Positions 15,983 to 24,915 of a stretch of 64,000 nt of DNA are shown here, piece after piece. Origin of the DNA: VYFG01 sp965213885. Lineage in GTDB: Bacteria > Pseudomonadota > Gammaproteobacteria > Arenicellales > Poriferihabitantaceae. Numbering within the stretch: the first letter of the stretch is position 1; every line of letters starts with the position of its first letter. The DNA is taken from contig OZ243919.1 of NCBI GenBank assembly GCA_965213885.1, positions 2,542,001 to 2,606,000 of the forward strand, given 5' to 3'. The notes beneath the pieces were generated by a model. That model was not told where the DNA came from. It was given only the letters and a program-made list of their open reading frames with translations, and searched no databases. Both the position numbers and the translations under genes were made by a program.

Positions 15983-16482
15983 ATGCTGCGCAGTTCGACG
16001 ACATCGTCCCCGGGCATTTCCAGGTACCCGGTCACCCGCCAGCGGGCGGTTTCAAGCTGGATCACCCAGCGGCCGGTGGCTGCCCCGTCGAGCCGCCCGT
16101 GGTAGCGACCGTCCGGCCCGGCGGTGAGCAGGACGGACCGGTCCAGGCCGGAGCGGGTCCGGTGCAGCAGCCTGAGCACCAGGGTCGGCGGCACCGCCAG
16201 GCGGCCGTCATGACGGAGGTCAAGAACCAGCTCGCCGGCCAGAACCCGCAGCCTGGCGGCGACGGCGTGCCGCTTCGCCAGCTGATCCCTGGCCAGCACC
16301 CGGTTGATCTCCTTGCCGCGCTGGTAATAGTCGTCCTCGACCAGGCCATCGTAGTGCCGTATGGCCAGGCCCAGCATCAGGAACCCCACGACCACCGCGG
16401 TGGCTGGAATGGCAATGACCATCCAGACCATGGGTTCGCGGTACCAGCGGCGCTCGGGCCTGTTGTCGGATTCCCGGGTCAC
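15979..16482 (-). CDS. FixH/CcoH family cbb3 oxidase assembly protein
   Basis: A 167-residue protein with one N-terminal membrane helix (VWMVIAIPATAVVVGFLMLGLAI) followed by the FixH-type motif DGLVEDDYYQRGKEIN and a periplasmic beta domain. FixH/CcoH is needed for assembly or stability of cbb3 oxidase. It overlaps ccoG upstream and the TauE/SafE gene downstream by four bases each, a tight operon. Confidence 0.87.
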   Translation of the reverse strand: MTRESDNRPERRWYREPMVWMVIAIPATAVVVGFLMLGLAIRHYDGLVEDDYYQRGKEINRVLARDQLAKRHAVAARLRVLAGELVLDLRHDGRLAVPPTLVLRLLHRTRSGLDRSVLLTAGPDGRYHGRLDGAATGRWVIQLETARWRVTGYLEMPGDDVVELRSI

Positions 16483-17858
16483 CGCGGCTTCAGGAACCTG
16501 GCCCCGTCCTCGTTGGTGATGTGTGGATCGTCTATTGCGGTGACCCGGAACAGGATGTCCGTGGACGGCCGCTTGAGTTCAGCCGCATCGATCCGCACGC
16601 TGGCGGTAACCGTACCCACCCTGCCGGACGCGATCTCGCGGCCGGCATCCGCATCGACATGCATCCCCGGCAGGCCCTCCGCCTCGATCCGGAACCGGTG
16701 CGCATCCCGATGCTTGTTGAGGATCTTCAGGGTGTAGATGTTTTCCACCAGTCCGCTGTCGGTGACACGATACAGCACGTTGCGGTCCCGGATGATGTCG
16801 ATTTCCACCGGAGCGCGGCTGAGCAGGCCGTAGACCAGCGCACCGGTTACGGCAAGCAGCGCGGTGCCGTAGATGATCACCCGGGGGCGGACCAGCCGGG
16901 TGGCGCCGGATTCCAGGGCGTTCAGCGTGGTATACCGGACAAGGCCCCTGGGATAGGACATCTTGTCCATGACCTGGTCGCAGACGTCCACGCAGGCGGC
17001 ACAGCCGATGCACTGGTATTGCAGGCCGTCGCGAATGTCGATCCCCGTCGGGCAGACCTGGACGCACAGCGTGCAGTCGATGCAGCTGCCGAGGCCCTTT
17101 TTGGCCGGGTCGTCGCCGCGGCGACGATGTCCGCGCGGCTCGCCGCGTTTCTCGTCATAGGAAATGATGAGCGTGTTGCGGTCGAACATCGCACTCTGGA
17201 ACCGCGCATAGGGGCACATGTAGATGCAGACCTGCTCGCGCATCCAGCCCGCGTTGCCGTAGGTGGCGAAGCTGTAGAACAGAATCCAGAATGTCTCCCA
17301 GGGGCCGGTGGACAGGCCCAGGATCTTGCCCCCCAGCTCCAGGATCGGTGTGAAATAGCCAACGAAGGTATAACCGGTCCACAGGGAGAGCAGAATCCAG
17401 GCCGCGTGCTTGGTGAGCCGGAGGCGGAACTTGCGCGCGTCCATCGGCGACTGGTCCAGCCTGATACGCCGGTTCCGGTCGCCCTCGATGCGCCGCTCTA
17501 TCCACATGAACACCTCGGTCCAGACCGTCTGGGGGCAGGCATAGCCGCACCACAGGCGCCCGGCGATGGCGGTGAAGAAAAACAGCGACAGGGCGGCGAC
17601 GATGAGCAGTCCGGCCAGGTAGATGAAGTCCTGGGGCCACAGCACCAGCCCGAAGATGTAGAACTGGCGCGCGGGCAGATCGAACAGTACCGCCTGGCGG
17701 CCGTCCCAGGGAATCCAGGGAAGGAGGTAGTACAGCCCGAGGAGTACCAGTACGGCGGCCACGCGCAACCGGGCGAACAGCCCCGTGACCTGCCTCGGAT
17801 GGATGGTCTGGCGCTTCTCGTAGAGCTCCTGCTGGAGTGTCGGGGTCTCGCCGGCCAT
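16479..17858 (-). CDS. ccoG: Cytochrome c oxidase accessory protein CcoG (RdxA/FixG)
   Basis: A 459-residue membrane ferredoxin required for cbb3 oxidase maturation, known in related organisms to act as a cupric reductase. It has several N-terminal helices, the WCGYACPQTVWTEVFM motif, VCIYMCPYARFQSAM, and two cluster motifs CIDCTLCVQVCP and CIGCAACVDVC, then a C-terminal periplasmic Ig-like domain. The ATG at 17858 overlaps the stop of the upstream membrane protein gene, which decides the start; in-frame ATGs further upstream lie inside that gene. Confidence 0.93.
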   Translation of the reverse strand: MAGETPTLQQELYEKRQTIHPRQVTGLFARLRVAAVLVLLGLYYLLPWIPWDGRQAVLFDLPARQFYIFGLVLWPQDFIYLAGLLIVAALSLFFFTAIAGRLWCGYACPQTVWTEVFMWIERRIEGDRNRRIRLDQSPMDARKFRLRLTKHAAWILLSLWTGYTFVGYFTPILELGGKILGLSTGPWETFWILFYSFATYGNAGWMREQVCIYMCPYARFQSAMFDRNTLIISYDEKRGEPRGHRRRGDDPAKKGLGSCIDCTLCVQVCPTGIDIRDGLQYQCIGCAACVDVCDQVMDKMSYPRGLVRYTTLNALESGATRLVRPRVIIYGTALLAVTGALVYGLLSRAPVEIDIIRDRNVLYRVTDSGLVENIYTLKILNKHRDAHRFRIEAEGLPGMHVDADAGREIASGRVGTVTASVRIDAAELKRPSTDILFRVTAIDDPHITNEDGARFLKPR

Positions 17859-18139
17859 CAGGGGCGCGGCTCCCCGGAACGGTGCCGCCCGCCGCCGGGC
17901 TCCGGCGTGCAGAGGATGTGGATGGCAAAGAACGCGGCGATGATTCCAGTGGCCCAGAAATACAGGAACGCCAGGGTGTAACCGGCGAGGCGAGTGGCGG
18001 ACTCCACACCCACCTCGTCCATCAGCACCCAGGGATCGACGAAGGCGAACAGGAGCCCCGTGAACACGCCGGCGACGAGAAACGACGGCCAAAGGATGGC
18101 GATCAGCATCTTGCGCCCGTTCATGCGCGCCCGTTTCAT
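17858..18139 (-). CDS. Small two-helix membrane protein between ccoP and ccoG
   Basis: A 93-residue protein with two hydrophobic helices (ILWPSFLVAGVFTGLLFAF and LAGYTLAFLYFWATGIIAAFFAI) joined by an acidic loop, and a basic C-terminus. I know no named family. Its position 18 bases after ccoP and its one-base overlap with ccoG suggest a role in cbb3 oxidase biogenesis (inference). Confidence 0.75.
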   Translation of the reverse strand: MKRARMNGRKMLIAILWPSFLVAGVFTGLLFAFVDPWVLMDEVGVESATRLAGYTLAFLYFWATGIIAAFFAIHILCTPEPGGGRHRSGEPRP

Positions 18140-18156
18140 GTGGACAGGGCCCGCGG

Positions 18157-19050
18157 CTACTCGCTGATGCGGTTGAGATAGGCCGTCAGCAGGTGGATCC
18201 GGCTTTCGTCAAGCAGCTCGCCGAAGGGGGGCATGACGCCGAAGCGCCCCTTCTCCACGGATTCGCGGATGGCGCCCAGGGAGCCCCCGTAGAGCCAGAC
18301 CCCGTCCGTGAGGTCGGGCGCGCCAAGCGCCGGATTGCCCTTGCCTTCCGGACCATGGCAGGCCAGGCACAGGGTGTCGTAGTGCTGCTTGCCCGGCTCG
18401 ACGAAACTCGGGTTCAGGGGATCACGCGTCAGGGAATACACGTATTCCGACACCTGCTCCACGCCTTCCTGCCCGATCACGGCCGCCCATCCGGGCATCG
18501 CCGCGCTGCGGCCGTTCGCGATGGTGGTCTTGATGTCGGCGTCGCCGCCGCCCCAGATCCACTCGTGGTCCCTCAGGTTGGGGAACCCGACAGCGCCCCG
18601 CGCATCGGCGCCGTGGCAGATGGCGCAGTTGGTGGCGAACAACCGCTTCGCGGTGCCCATCGCGTCGGCGTTCCCGGCAAGCCGGTCAAGCGGGGTGGCC
18701 AGGTAGGCATCGTAGAGCGGCTTGAAGGACGCCTCCGCAGCCCTGACCTCGTTTTCATACCGGTCCTTGGATGTCCACCCGAGCAGGCCGGCGAAACTGC
18801 CGAGCCCGGGATACAGCAACAGGTACACCGCACTGAAAGCCAGGGTGATGTAGAACAGGTTCAGCCACCACTTCGGCAGCGGATTGTTGTACTCCTTCAG
18901 GTCCTCGTCCCAGACATGCCCCATGGTCTCGGCTTCCCCCGACTTCGGCGCCGTGATGTTGGCAACCACCAGGACGACGCAGAAAACCAGGCCGAGCACC
19001 GTCGGGATGATGATGAACCAGCTCCAGAATTCACTCACGAAATCGGACAT
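18157..19050 (-). CDS. ccoP: cbb3-type cytochrome c oxidase diheme subunit CcoP
   Basis: A 297-residue membrane-anchored diheme cytochrome c that brings electrons to the cbb3 oxidase. It has an N-terminal helix, the CcoP segment HVWDEDLKEYNNPLPKWWLNLF (about 45-66), a second helix, then two heme sites CAICH and CLACH with distal methionines in AAMPGW and GVMPPFG. Length and order fit canonical CcoP. It starts two bases after the ccoQ stop. Confidence 0.95.
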   Translation of the reverse strand: MSDFVSEFWSWFIIIPTVLGLVFCVVLVVANITAPKSGEAETMGHVWDEDLKEYNNPLPKWWLNLFYITLAFSAVYLLLYPGLGSFAGLLGWTSKDRYENEVRAAEASFKPLYDAYLATPLDRLAGNADAMGTAKRLFATNCAICHGADARGAVGFPNLRDHEWIWGGGDADIKTTIANGRSAAMPGWAAVIGQEGVEQVSEYVYSLTRDPLNPSFVEPGKQHYDTLCLACHGPEGKGNPALGAPDLTDGVWLYGGSLGAIRESVEKGRFGVMPPFGELLDESRIHLLTAYLNRISE

Positions 19051-19052
19051 AG

Positions 19053-19229
19053 TCAGCCTCGCTTGAATGTGTGGTCGTTTTCCCCCGGGTCCCCGGGTTC
19101 GCTGTCGCCATCCAGGGGCAGGTTGGCGGCCTCGGTGAAGTCCTGCTTTCTCCGGCCGCTCCAGGCCCAGGCGAAGATCGCCAGGAATACCAGGAAGAGC
19201 GCGATGGTCCAGTAGAGGTGGAAAGTCAT
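19053..19229 (-). CDS. ccoQ: cbb3-type oxidase small subunit CcoQ
   Basis: A 58-residue protein I read directly from the sequence between ccoO and ccoP. It has one membrane helix (HLYWTIALFLVFLAIFAWAW), then GRRKQDFTEAANLPL, the usual CcoQ/FixQ layout, and an acidic tail. CcoQ stabilises the CcoNOP complex. The ATG at 19229 follows ccoO by 12 bases with a purine-rich GGAGGCGACGGC upstream as ribosome-binding site. Confidence 0.88.
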   Translation of the reverse strand: MTFHLYWTIALFLVFLAIFAWAWSGRRKQDFTEAANLPLDGDSEPGDPGENDHTFKRG

Positions 19230-19241
19230 GCCGTCGCCTCC

Positions 19242-19853
19242 TTACCTGCGATTGGGAATCAGGGTGCCCAGCCCCTGGAGATAGGCGATCATGGCGTCCA
19301 TCTCGGTCCTGCCCTCCAGCGCGGCGGGCGCGGCGGCGATCTCCTCTTCCGTGTAGGGATGGCCCAGCGTCCGCAACACCCTCATCCGGGTCTTTATGGT
19401 GGAGGTGTCCAGGGGCGTCTCCTCCAGCCAGGGATATCCCGGCATGATGGATTCCGGCACCACGTCACGCGGGCTGATCAGGTGAATCCGGTGCCAGTCG
19501 TCACTGTAGCGGCCGCCCACCCTGGCGAGATCGGGGCCCGTGCGCTTGGAACCCCACAGGAACGGCCGGTCATAGACGAACTCTCCCGCCACGGAATAGT
19601 GGCCGTAGCGCTCGGTCTCCGTGCGAAAGGGCCGGATCAGCTGGGAGTGGCAGGAAACGCAGGACTCCCGGATGTAGAGATCGCGCCCGGCCAGGGACAG
19701 GGCGTCGTAGGGCTTCAGTCCCTCCACCGGCTCGGTGGTGGAAACCTGGAAGAACAACGGCACGATCTGGACCAGGCCGCCGACGCTGACCAGCAGGATG
19801 ACCAGCACGATCATCAGTCCGATGTTCTTTTCCGCTTTCTGCTGAATGGACAT
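19242..19853 (-). CDS. ccoO: cbb3-type cytochrome c oxidase monoheme subunit CcoO
   Basis: A 203-residue membrane-anchored cytochrome c. One N-terminal helix (NIGLMIVLVILLVSVGGLVQIVPL) is followed by the heme c motif CVSCHSQLIRPF and the distal region around ESIMPGYPWL. It matches CcoO/FixO in length and motifs and lies four bases after ccoN. Confidence 0.95.
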   Translation of the reverse strand: MSIQQKAEKNIGLMIVLVILLVSVGGLVQIVPLFFQVSTTEPVEGLKPYDALSLAGRDLYIRESCVSCHSQLIRPFRTETERYGHYSVAGEFVYDRPFLWGSKRTGPDLARVGGRYSDDWHRIHLISPRDVVPESIMPGYPWLEETPLDTSTIKTRMRVLRTLGHPYTEEEIAAAPAALEGRTEMDAMIAYLQGLGTLIPNRR

Positions 19854-19857
19854 GGCT

Positions 19858-21297
19858 CTATACCCGGATCGAGGATGAATGCGCAGGGGCGAGCACGGGC
19901 GCGTCCTCGGCCCGGCCGCTTCTGACGGTCATGTACACGTTATAGGCCATGACCAGCATGCCGGCGAGATAGATCAGGCCGCCCAGGAACCGCACCAGGT
20001 AATAGGGATGCATGGCCTCGACGGTCTCGATGAAGCTGTAGATCAGGGTGCCGTCCTCGTTCACCGCACGCCACATCAGGCCCTGCATGATCCCGGAGAT
20101 CCACATGGCGGTGATATAGAGCACGATGCCGATGGTGGCCATCCAGAAATGCAGGTCGATCAGCCTGACGCTGTAGATCTTCTGCCCGTAGAGCCGGGGG
20201 ATCAGGTAGTAGAGCGCCCCCATGGAAACCATGCCGACCCAGCCGAGGGCCCCGGAGTGGACGTGCCCGATGGTCCAGTCGGTGAAGTGGGACAGCGCGT
20301 TCACCGTCTTGATGGACATCATCGGCCCCTCGAAAGTGGACATGCCGTAAAACGACACCGAGACGATGAGGAATTTCAGGATCGGGTCCGTGCGCAGCTT
20401 GTGCCAGGCGCCGGACAGCGTCATGATGCCGTTGATCATGCCGCCCCAGGAGGGCGCCAGCAGCACCAGCGAGAACACCATGCCGAGAGACTGGGCCCAG
20501 TCGGGCAGCACGGAGTAATGGAGGTGATGGGGGCCGGCCCAGATGTAGGTGAAAATCAGTGACCAGAAGTGCACCACCGACAGCCGGTAGGAATACACCG
20601 GCCGGTTCGCCTGCTTGGGAATGAAATAGTACATGATGCCGAGGAACCCGGCCGTCAGGAAGAAACCCACCGCATTGTGGCCATACCACCACTGCACCAT
20701 GGCGTCCTGCACGCCGGCATAGATGGAGTAGGACTTGGTGAAGGTGGCCGGCAGCGCCAGGCTGTTGAAGATATGCAGGATGGCCACGGTGACGATGAAG
20801 GCCCCGAAGAACCAGTTTGCGACGTAGATGTGCTTGACCCTGCGCTGCAGGATGGTGGCGAAGAAGACCAGGGCATAGGATACCCATACCACCGTGATCA
20901 GGATGTCGATGGGCCACTCGAGCTCGGCGTATTCCTTGGTGGTGGTGATGCCGAGGGGCAGCGTGACCGCAGCCAGGACGATGACCAGGTTCCATCCCCA
21001 GAAGGTGAACGATGCCAGCGGCCCCAGCGCCAGCCGGGTATGGCAGGTCCGCTGCACCACGTAGTATGACGTGGCGAACAGGGCGCTGCCGCCGAAGGCG
21101 AAGACCACCGCGTTGGTATGCAGTGGCCTGAGCCGGCCGAAAGTCAGCCAGGGCGTGTCGAAATTCAGCGCCGGCCAGACCAGCTGAGCGGCGATCAGCA
21201 CTCCGACCAGCATGCCCACGATCCCCCATACGACGGTCATGAGGGCAAACTGCCGCACCACGGTGTAGTTGTAGACATCCGGGCTTGTTGTACTCAT
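19858..21297 (-). CDS. ccoN: cbb3-type cytochrome c oxidase catalytic subunit CcoN
   Basis: A 479-residue catalytic subunit with twelve predicted helices. It binds heme b, heme b3 and CuB; key histidines are seen in LHTNAVVFAFGG, WWYGHNAVGFFL, TYIWAGPHHLHY and DWTIGHVHSGALGW. It reduces oxygen with high affinity, allowing respiration at low oxygen. It opens the ccoNOQP order. A membrane protein gene (21346-21948) lies 48 bases upstream, so transcription may begin at the FNR-type box near 22014. Confidence 0.97.
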   Translation of the reverse strand: MSTTSPDVYNYTVVRQFALMTVVWGIVGMLVGVLIAAQLVWPALNFDTPWLTFGRLRPLHTNAVVFAFGGSALFATSYYVVQRTCHTRLALGPLASFTFWGWNLVIVLAAVTLPLGITTTKEYAELEWPIDILITVVWVSYALVFFATILQRRVKHIYVANWFFGAFIVTVAILHIFNSLALPATFTKSYSIYAGVQDAMVQWWYGHNAVGFFLTAGFLGIMYYFIPKQANRPVYSYRLSVVHFWSLIFTYIWAGPHHLHYSVLPDWAQSLGMVFSLVLLAPSWGGMINGIMTLSGAWHKLRTDPILKFLIVSVSFYGMSTFEGPMMSIKTVNALSHFTDWTIGHVHSGALGWVGMVSMGALYYLIPRLYGQKIYSVRLIDLHFWMATIGIVLYITAMWISGIMQGLMWRAVNEDGTLIYSFIETVEAMHPYYLVRFLGGLIYLAGMLVMAYNVYMTVRSGRAEDAPVLAPAHSSSIRV

Positions 21298-21345
21298 GGT
21301 GGATTCCTGCAGTGATTGGAAACGGAAAAGACGGATGCGGGCGGC

Positions 21346-21948
21346 TCAGGTCCTGAAGGCGGGGCCGGCGCCGAACCCCCAGAAACTGACCGTCACCACG
21401 ATGAGTCCCACGAGGGACACCAGTCCGAGGGCGAGGATGGCGCTCGAAAACAGGAATCCCTGCTCCTTGTTGACCTCCATCATGACCGGCACCCCGGTAT
21501 ACAGGAGCGCCACGCTGTATCCCAGTGCCGGGAGTCCCAGGAAATACACGAACCAGGGCATGGGATAGAGCATTGCGAGCCCGACCAGGAACAGCGGGAC
21601 CGCGGTGAACGCCGCCAGGGAGAAACATTCCTGCATGGACTTGTCGGAATCGTAGGTCCGGGCCATCCAGTGGATCGTCCGGGCAAGGATGTAGACCACC
21701 ACCAGCATGGAGAAGAACGTGAGCACCGAGATCTTCAGCGCGCTTTCGGTCGTCAGGCGCACCACATCCCCTTCCCCCACGCGCCATCCGACCATGGCCG
21801 TGCCGAAATACGACGCGACCGGTGCGATCAGGGCCAGGGGTATGACATAGCGGGCGTAACAGTCCTTCACGGACAGGGCCTCGGCCTTGACTGCCTCCCA
21901 TCCCGCCGAGGGGCGGAGCATCAGGTTGAAGATCAGGCTGATTTTCAC
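21346..21948 (-). CDS. Yip1-family membrane protein upstream of ccoN
   Basis: A 200-residue membrane protein with about five helices, resembling bacterial Yip1-domain proteins: an N-terminal FNLMLRPSAGWEAVKAE segment and the later YPMPWFVYFLGLPALGYSVALLYTGVPV core. I choose the GTG at 21948, preceded by GGGAGTAGAACCA, because family similarity starts there. An ATG at 22020 would place the N-terminus in the regulatory region and across the FNR-type box. Its function in the cbb3 locus is unknown. Confidence 0.75.
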   Translation of the reverse strand: MKISLIFNLMLRPSAGWEAVKAEALSVKDCYARYVIPLALIAPVASYFGTAMVGWRVGEGDVVRLTTESALKISVLTFFSMLVVVYILARTIHWMARTYDSDKSMQECFSLAAFTAVPLFLVGLAMLYPMPWFVYFLGLPALGYSVALLYTGVPVMMEVNKEQGFLFSSAILALGLVSLVGLIVVTVSFWGFGAGPAFRT

Positions 21949-22006
21949 TGGTTCTACTCCCGGAATCTGGGTACGCCGATCATCCACCATGCCCCCGGAA
22001 TGAACC

Positions 22007-22020
22007 TTGACACAAATCAA
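22007..22020. promoter_or_regulatory. FNR/ANR-type box between the ccoN block and ccoI
   Basis: TTGAC-ACAA-ATCAA is a near-perfect FNR-family site (consensus TTGAT-N4-ATCAA). Its centre at 22013.5 is 41.5 bases from an inferred transcription start on either side (about 22055 for ccoI, about 21972 for the Yip1/ccoN block), and both translation starts lie 21-24 bases further. Weak -10 candidates are TAGGCT (22042-22047, plus) and GATGAT (21984-21979, minus). One dimer could thus activate both transcripts under low oxygen. Confidence 0.8.
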
Positions 22021-22075
22021 GATCAGCCGGAATTACTCGGGTAGGCTTCGGATATTCACCATCGCAAGGTCCATC

Positions 22076-24535
22076 TTGAACATCGCCGCCCCGCTGCGGG
22101 AGGATGCCGGCAGGCCGCCGCCGGCCGCCGCCTGCTTCCACTGCGGGTTGCCCGTGACCACGGCCGGGGAATTCCGCACCCGGACAATGGACGGCAGCCG
22201 GGAGTTCTGCTGCGCCGGCTGCATGGCAGTGTCCGAGGTCATCAGCGCCGGGGGCATGGAGCGCTACTATGCCCTGCGGGATGCGCCCGGCAACCGGCCG
22301 GACGCAGTGGACAGCCAGCAGTTCCTCGTCTATGACAATCCCAGGATGCAGCAGGGCTGGCTCACCCGAAAGGAGCCTCACGCGGAAGCGGAGTTCCTGG
22401 TCGAGGGCATCGCCTGCGCGGCCTGCGTCTGGCTGATCGAGAGCTGGCTGTCCCGCCTTCCCGGGGTGGAATCCGCCCAGGTGAACTTCAGCACGCACCG
22501 GCTGGGGATCCGCTGGAACCCGTCCCGTGTCAGGGTCAGCGACCTGCTGACGGCGGTGCACCAGGTGGGTTATCGGGCCCTGCCCTACACCAGGGAGGCG
22601 CGCAGGTCGCTGCAGGAGAACCAGCGCCGGGAACTGCTCAAGCGCATGGGTGTGGCAGCCGCTCTCGGGATGCAGGTCATGGTGATCAGCGTGGCCCTGT
22701 ACGCCGGCGACTGGTTCGGCATCGAGCCCGCTCTGGCGGACTTTCTGCAGCGGGTCAACCTGCTGCTGGTACTGCCGATCGTCGGTTATTCCGCCCAACC
22801 CTTCTTCCGCGGCGCCTGGCGGGGACTCCGCAGCCGATCGCCGGGCATGGACCTGCCGGTCAGCCTCGGCATCACCCTGGCCCTCGCCGGCAGTCTGTGG
22901 GCAACGGTTTCCGGCGGCGGCGACCAGTACTACGACTCCATCGCGATGTTCGTTTTCTTCCTGCTCGGTGCGCGCTACCTGGAACTGGGCGCGCGGCTGA
23001 AAGGCGCGCGGGCCATGGATTCCCTGGCCGCCGTGGTACCGGGGACCGCCCGCCGGCGGCGGGACGACAACACCCTGGAGACCGTGCCGGCTGCGGAGAC
23101 GGAAGCGGGCGAGCGTCTCCTGGTCCGTACGGGAGAGGTGGTGCCGGCGGACGGCGTGATCGATGAGGGCGCCTCCGATTTCGACGAATCGCTCATGACC
23201 GGTGAGGACCGGCCGGTGTCCCGCGGCGCCGGGGACCCGGTGATGGCGGGATCCGTAAACATTTCCCAGCCGGTCACCGTCACCGTCACTGCGCCTCCCG
23301 GAGCGACAGTGCTCGATTCGATCCTCAGGCTGGCGGAACGAACCCACGGGGACAAGCCGCGCATTTCCCGGCTGGCGGAGAAGGTTGCCCGCTGGTTCGT
23401 GCTGGGCGTAGTCACGCTGGCGTCGGCGGTGGCGAGCCTCGGCCTCTGGCTGGGGAATCCCGACTGGCTGCCCACCACCATCGCGGTCCTGGTGGTGACC
23501 TGTCCCTGCGCACTGTCCCTGGCGACGCCCCTGGCTCTCCATGCGGGCACCGGGAATCTGGTCCGGCGCGGCGTGCATGCCGTTCGCGGCCATGCGCTGG
23601 AGACGCTCACTCGGGTGGATCACGTGGTGTTCGACAAGACCGGCACGCTGACCCGCGCGGAACTGACCCTTGACCGGATCACCGCCACGGGCCAGCTGGA
23701 TTCCGGGGAGGCGCTACGGATCGCCGCGGCGCTTGAACAGGGCGCCAGCCACCCCCTGGCACGGCCCCTGCTGGAAGCCTCGGGGGACGCCCTCCTGCCC
23801 CGGGTGACGGATTTCGTCAGCGTGCCGGGGCAGGGCGTCCGTGGCCGGGTGGACGGGAAGAACTACCGGTTGGGGTCGGCGGCATTCGTATCCGGGATCA
23901 TGGACTGGCCGCCATCGGGCGGAACGGCGGAGGAACCCACGGACGCTGCCGGCCTCCTGGTGATGCTGGGCGAAGCGTCGGGCCCTGTGGCGACCTTCCG
24001 GTTCCTGGATGAACTCCGTCCGGGCGCGCACGGCCTCGTGAAGCAGCTGCGAGCCGAGGGTGCGGGTATTTCCCTGCTGTCCGGAGACCGCCCCTGCGCG
24101 GTGGACCTGATCGCCCGGGATGTGGGCATCGGGGATGCCCGCGGCGGATGCCTGCCCCAGCAGAAGCTTGACGCACTGGATGCCCTGATCGGGGGTGGCA
24201 GGGTGGTGGCCATGGTGGGCGACGGGATCAATGACGCACCCGCCCTGGCCAGGGCCCATCTCGGCGTCGCCATGGCGCGCAATATCAACCTGGCCTCCGC
24301 CAGCGCCGACATGGTGATCACGGCGGATGACCTCGGGGCGCTCGGTGACGCCCGGCGGATCGCCCGCCAGACCTTCCGCGTTATCCGCCAGAACATCACC
24401 TGGGCGCTGGCCTATAATATCCTGGCCGTGCCTGCGGCACTGGCAGGTATGGTGCCCCCCTGGCTGGCGGGCGTCGGCATGTCCCTCAGTTCCGTGGTGG
24501 TGGTATTGAACGCCTCGCGCCTGACCAGAGCCTGA
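22076..24535 (+). CDS. ccoI: Copper-translocating P-type ATPase CcoI/FixI
   Basis: A copper-exporting P1B ATPase for cbb3 oxidase assembly, about 819 residues from the proposed start. It has the CcoI-type N-terminal cysteine cluster (CFHCG and CCAGC), a heavy-metal-binding domain with GIACAACVW (about 111-119), eight helices, the CPC motif (about 476), the phosphorylation motif DKTGTLT (about 520) and GDGINDAPALA. I propose the TTG at 22076 preceded by AAGG. A start at 22007 would use the left half-site of the FNR box and lie upstream of the predicted transcript start. The ccoS gene follows after four bases. Confidence 0.93.
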   Translation: MNIAAPLREDAGRPPPAAACFHCGLPVTTAGEFRTRTMDGSREFCCAGCMAVSEVISAGGMERYYALRDAPGNRPDAVDSQQFLVYDNPRMQQGWLTRKEPHAEAEFLVEGIACAACVWLIESWLSRLPGVESAQVNFSTHRLGIRWNPSRVRVSDLLTAVHQVGYRALPYTREARRSLQENQRRELLKRMGVAAALGMQVMVISVALYAGDWFGIEPALADFLQRVNLLLVLPIVGYSAQPFFRGAWRGLRSRSPGMDLPVSLGITLALAGSLWATVSGGGDQYYDSIAMFVFFLLGARYLELGARLKGARAMDSLAAVVPGTARRRRDDNTLETVPAAETEAGERLLVRTGEVVPADGVIDEGASDFDESLMTGEDRPVSRGAGDPVMAGSVNISQPVTVTVTAPPGATVLDSILRLAERTHGDKPRISRLAEKVARWFVLGVVTLASAVASLGLWLGNPDWLPTTIAVLVVTCPCALSLATPLALHAGTGNLVRRGVHAVRGHALETLTRVDHVVFDKTGTLTRAELTLDRITATGQLDSGEALRIAAALEQGASHPLARPLLEASGDALLPRVTDFVSVPGQGVRGRVDGKNYRLGSAAFVSGIMDWPPSGGTAEEPTDAAGLLVMLGEASGPVATFRFLDELRPGAHGLVKQLRAEGAGISLLSGDRPCAVDLIARDVGIGDARGGCLPQQKLDALDALIGGGRVVAMVGDGINDAPALARAHLGVAMARNINLASASADMVITADDLGALGDARRIARQTFRVIRQNITWALAYNILAVPAALAGMVPPWLAGVGMSLSSVVVVLNASRLTRA

Positions 24536-24539
24536 ATCC

Positions 24540-24725
24540 ATGGAAATCATCTACCTACTGATACCGCTATCCATCGTGCTCGTGACGGCCATCATCGGCG
24601 TGTTCCTGTGGTCGGTGCGAAGCGGGCAGTTTGACGACCTCAAGGGGCCGGCGTACCGCATACTGATGGACGACGACACCCCCGCCCGGAAGACCGGCCA
24701 CCGGGATCCGCCCGCCGCCGATTGA
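24540..24725 (+). CDS. ccoS: cbb3-type oxidase assembly protein CcoS
   Basis: A 61-residue protein with one membrane helix (IIYLLIPLSIVLVTAIIGVFLWSV), then SGQFDDLKGPAYRILMDDD, the CcoS/FixS signature. CcoS is needed for cofactor insertion into CcoN. It follows ccoI by four bases and ends the plus-strand cbb3 assembly operon. Confidence 0.95.
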   Translation: MEIIYLLIPLSIVLVTAIIGVFLWSVRSGQFDDLKGPAYRILMDDDTPARKTGHRDPPAAD

Positions 24726-24915
24726 GGCATGCGCCGCCCGGACCGGCGGGCCGATGGCCGCGTACGGTCCCGGGATCCCGAACGGATCAGGTATCCGCCG
24801 CCGGGTCATTCCGGGAGGATGACGGTCGGTGCCCTGGTATACAATCCGCCTGTACGCTCCGGGGACCACGAATTCCGGGAACGCCCGGCACTTACCTGTC
24901 CCTCGCTACTCAGCA

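Noticed and set aside
22007..22075. Longer ccoI start at TTG 22007
   Set aside because: The TTG is the left half of an FNR-type box and would lie upstream of the predicted transcription start; the extra residues have no family similarity.
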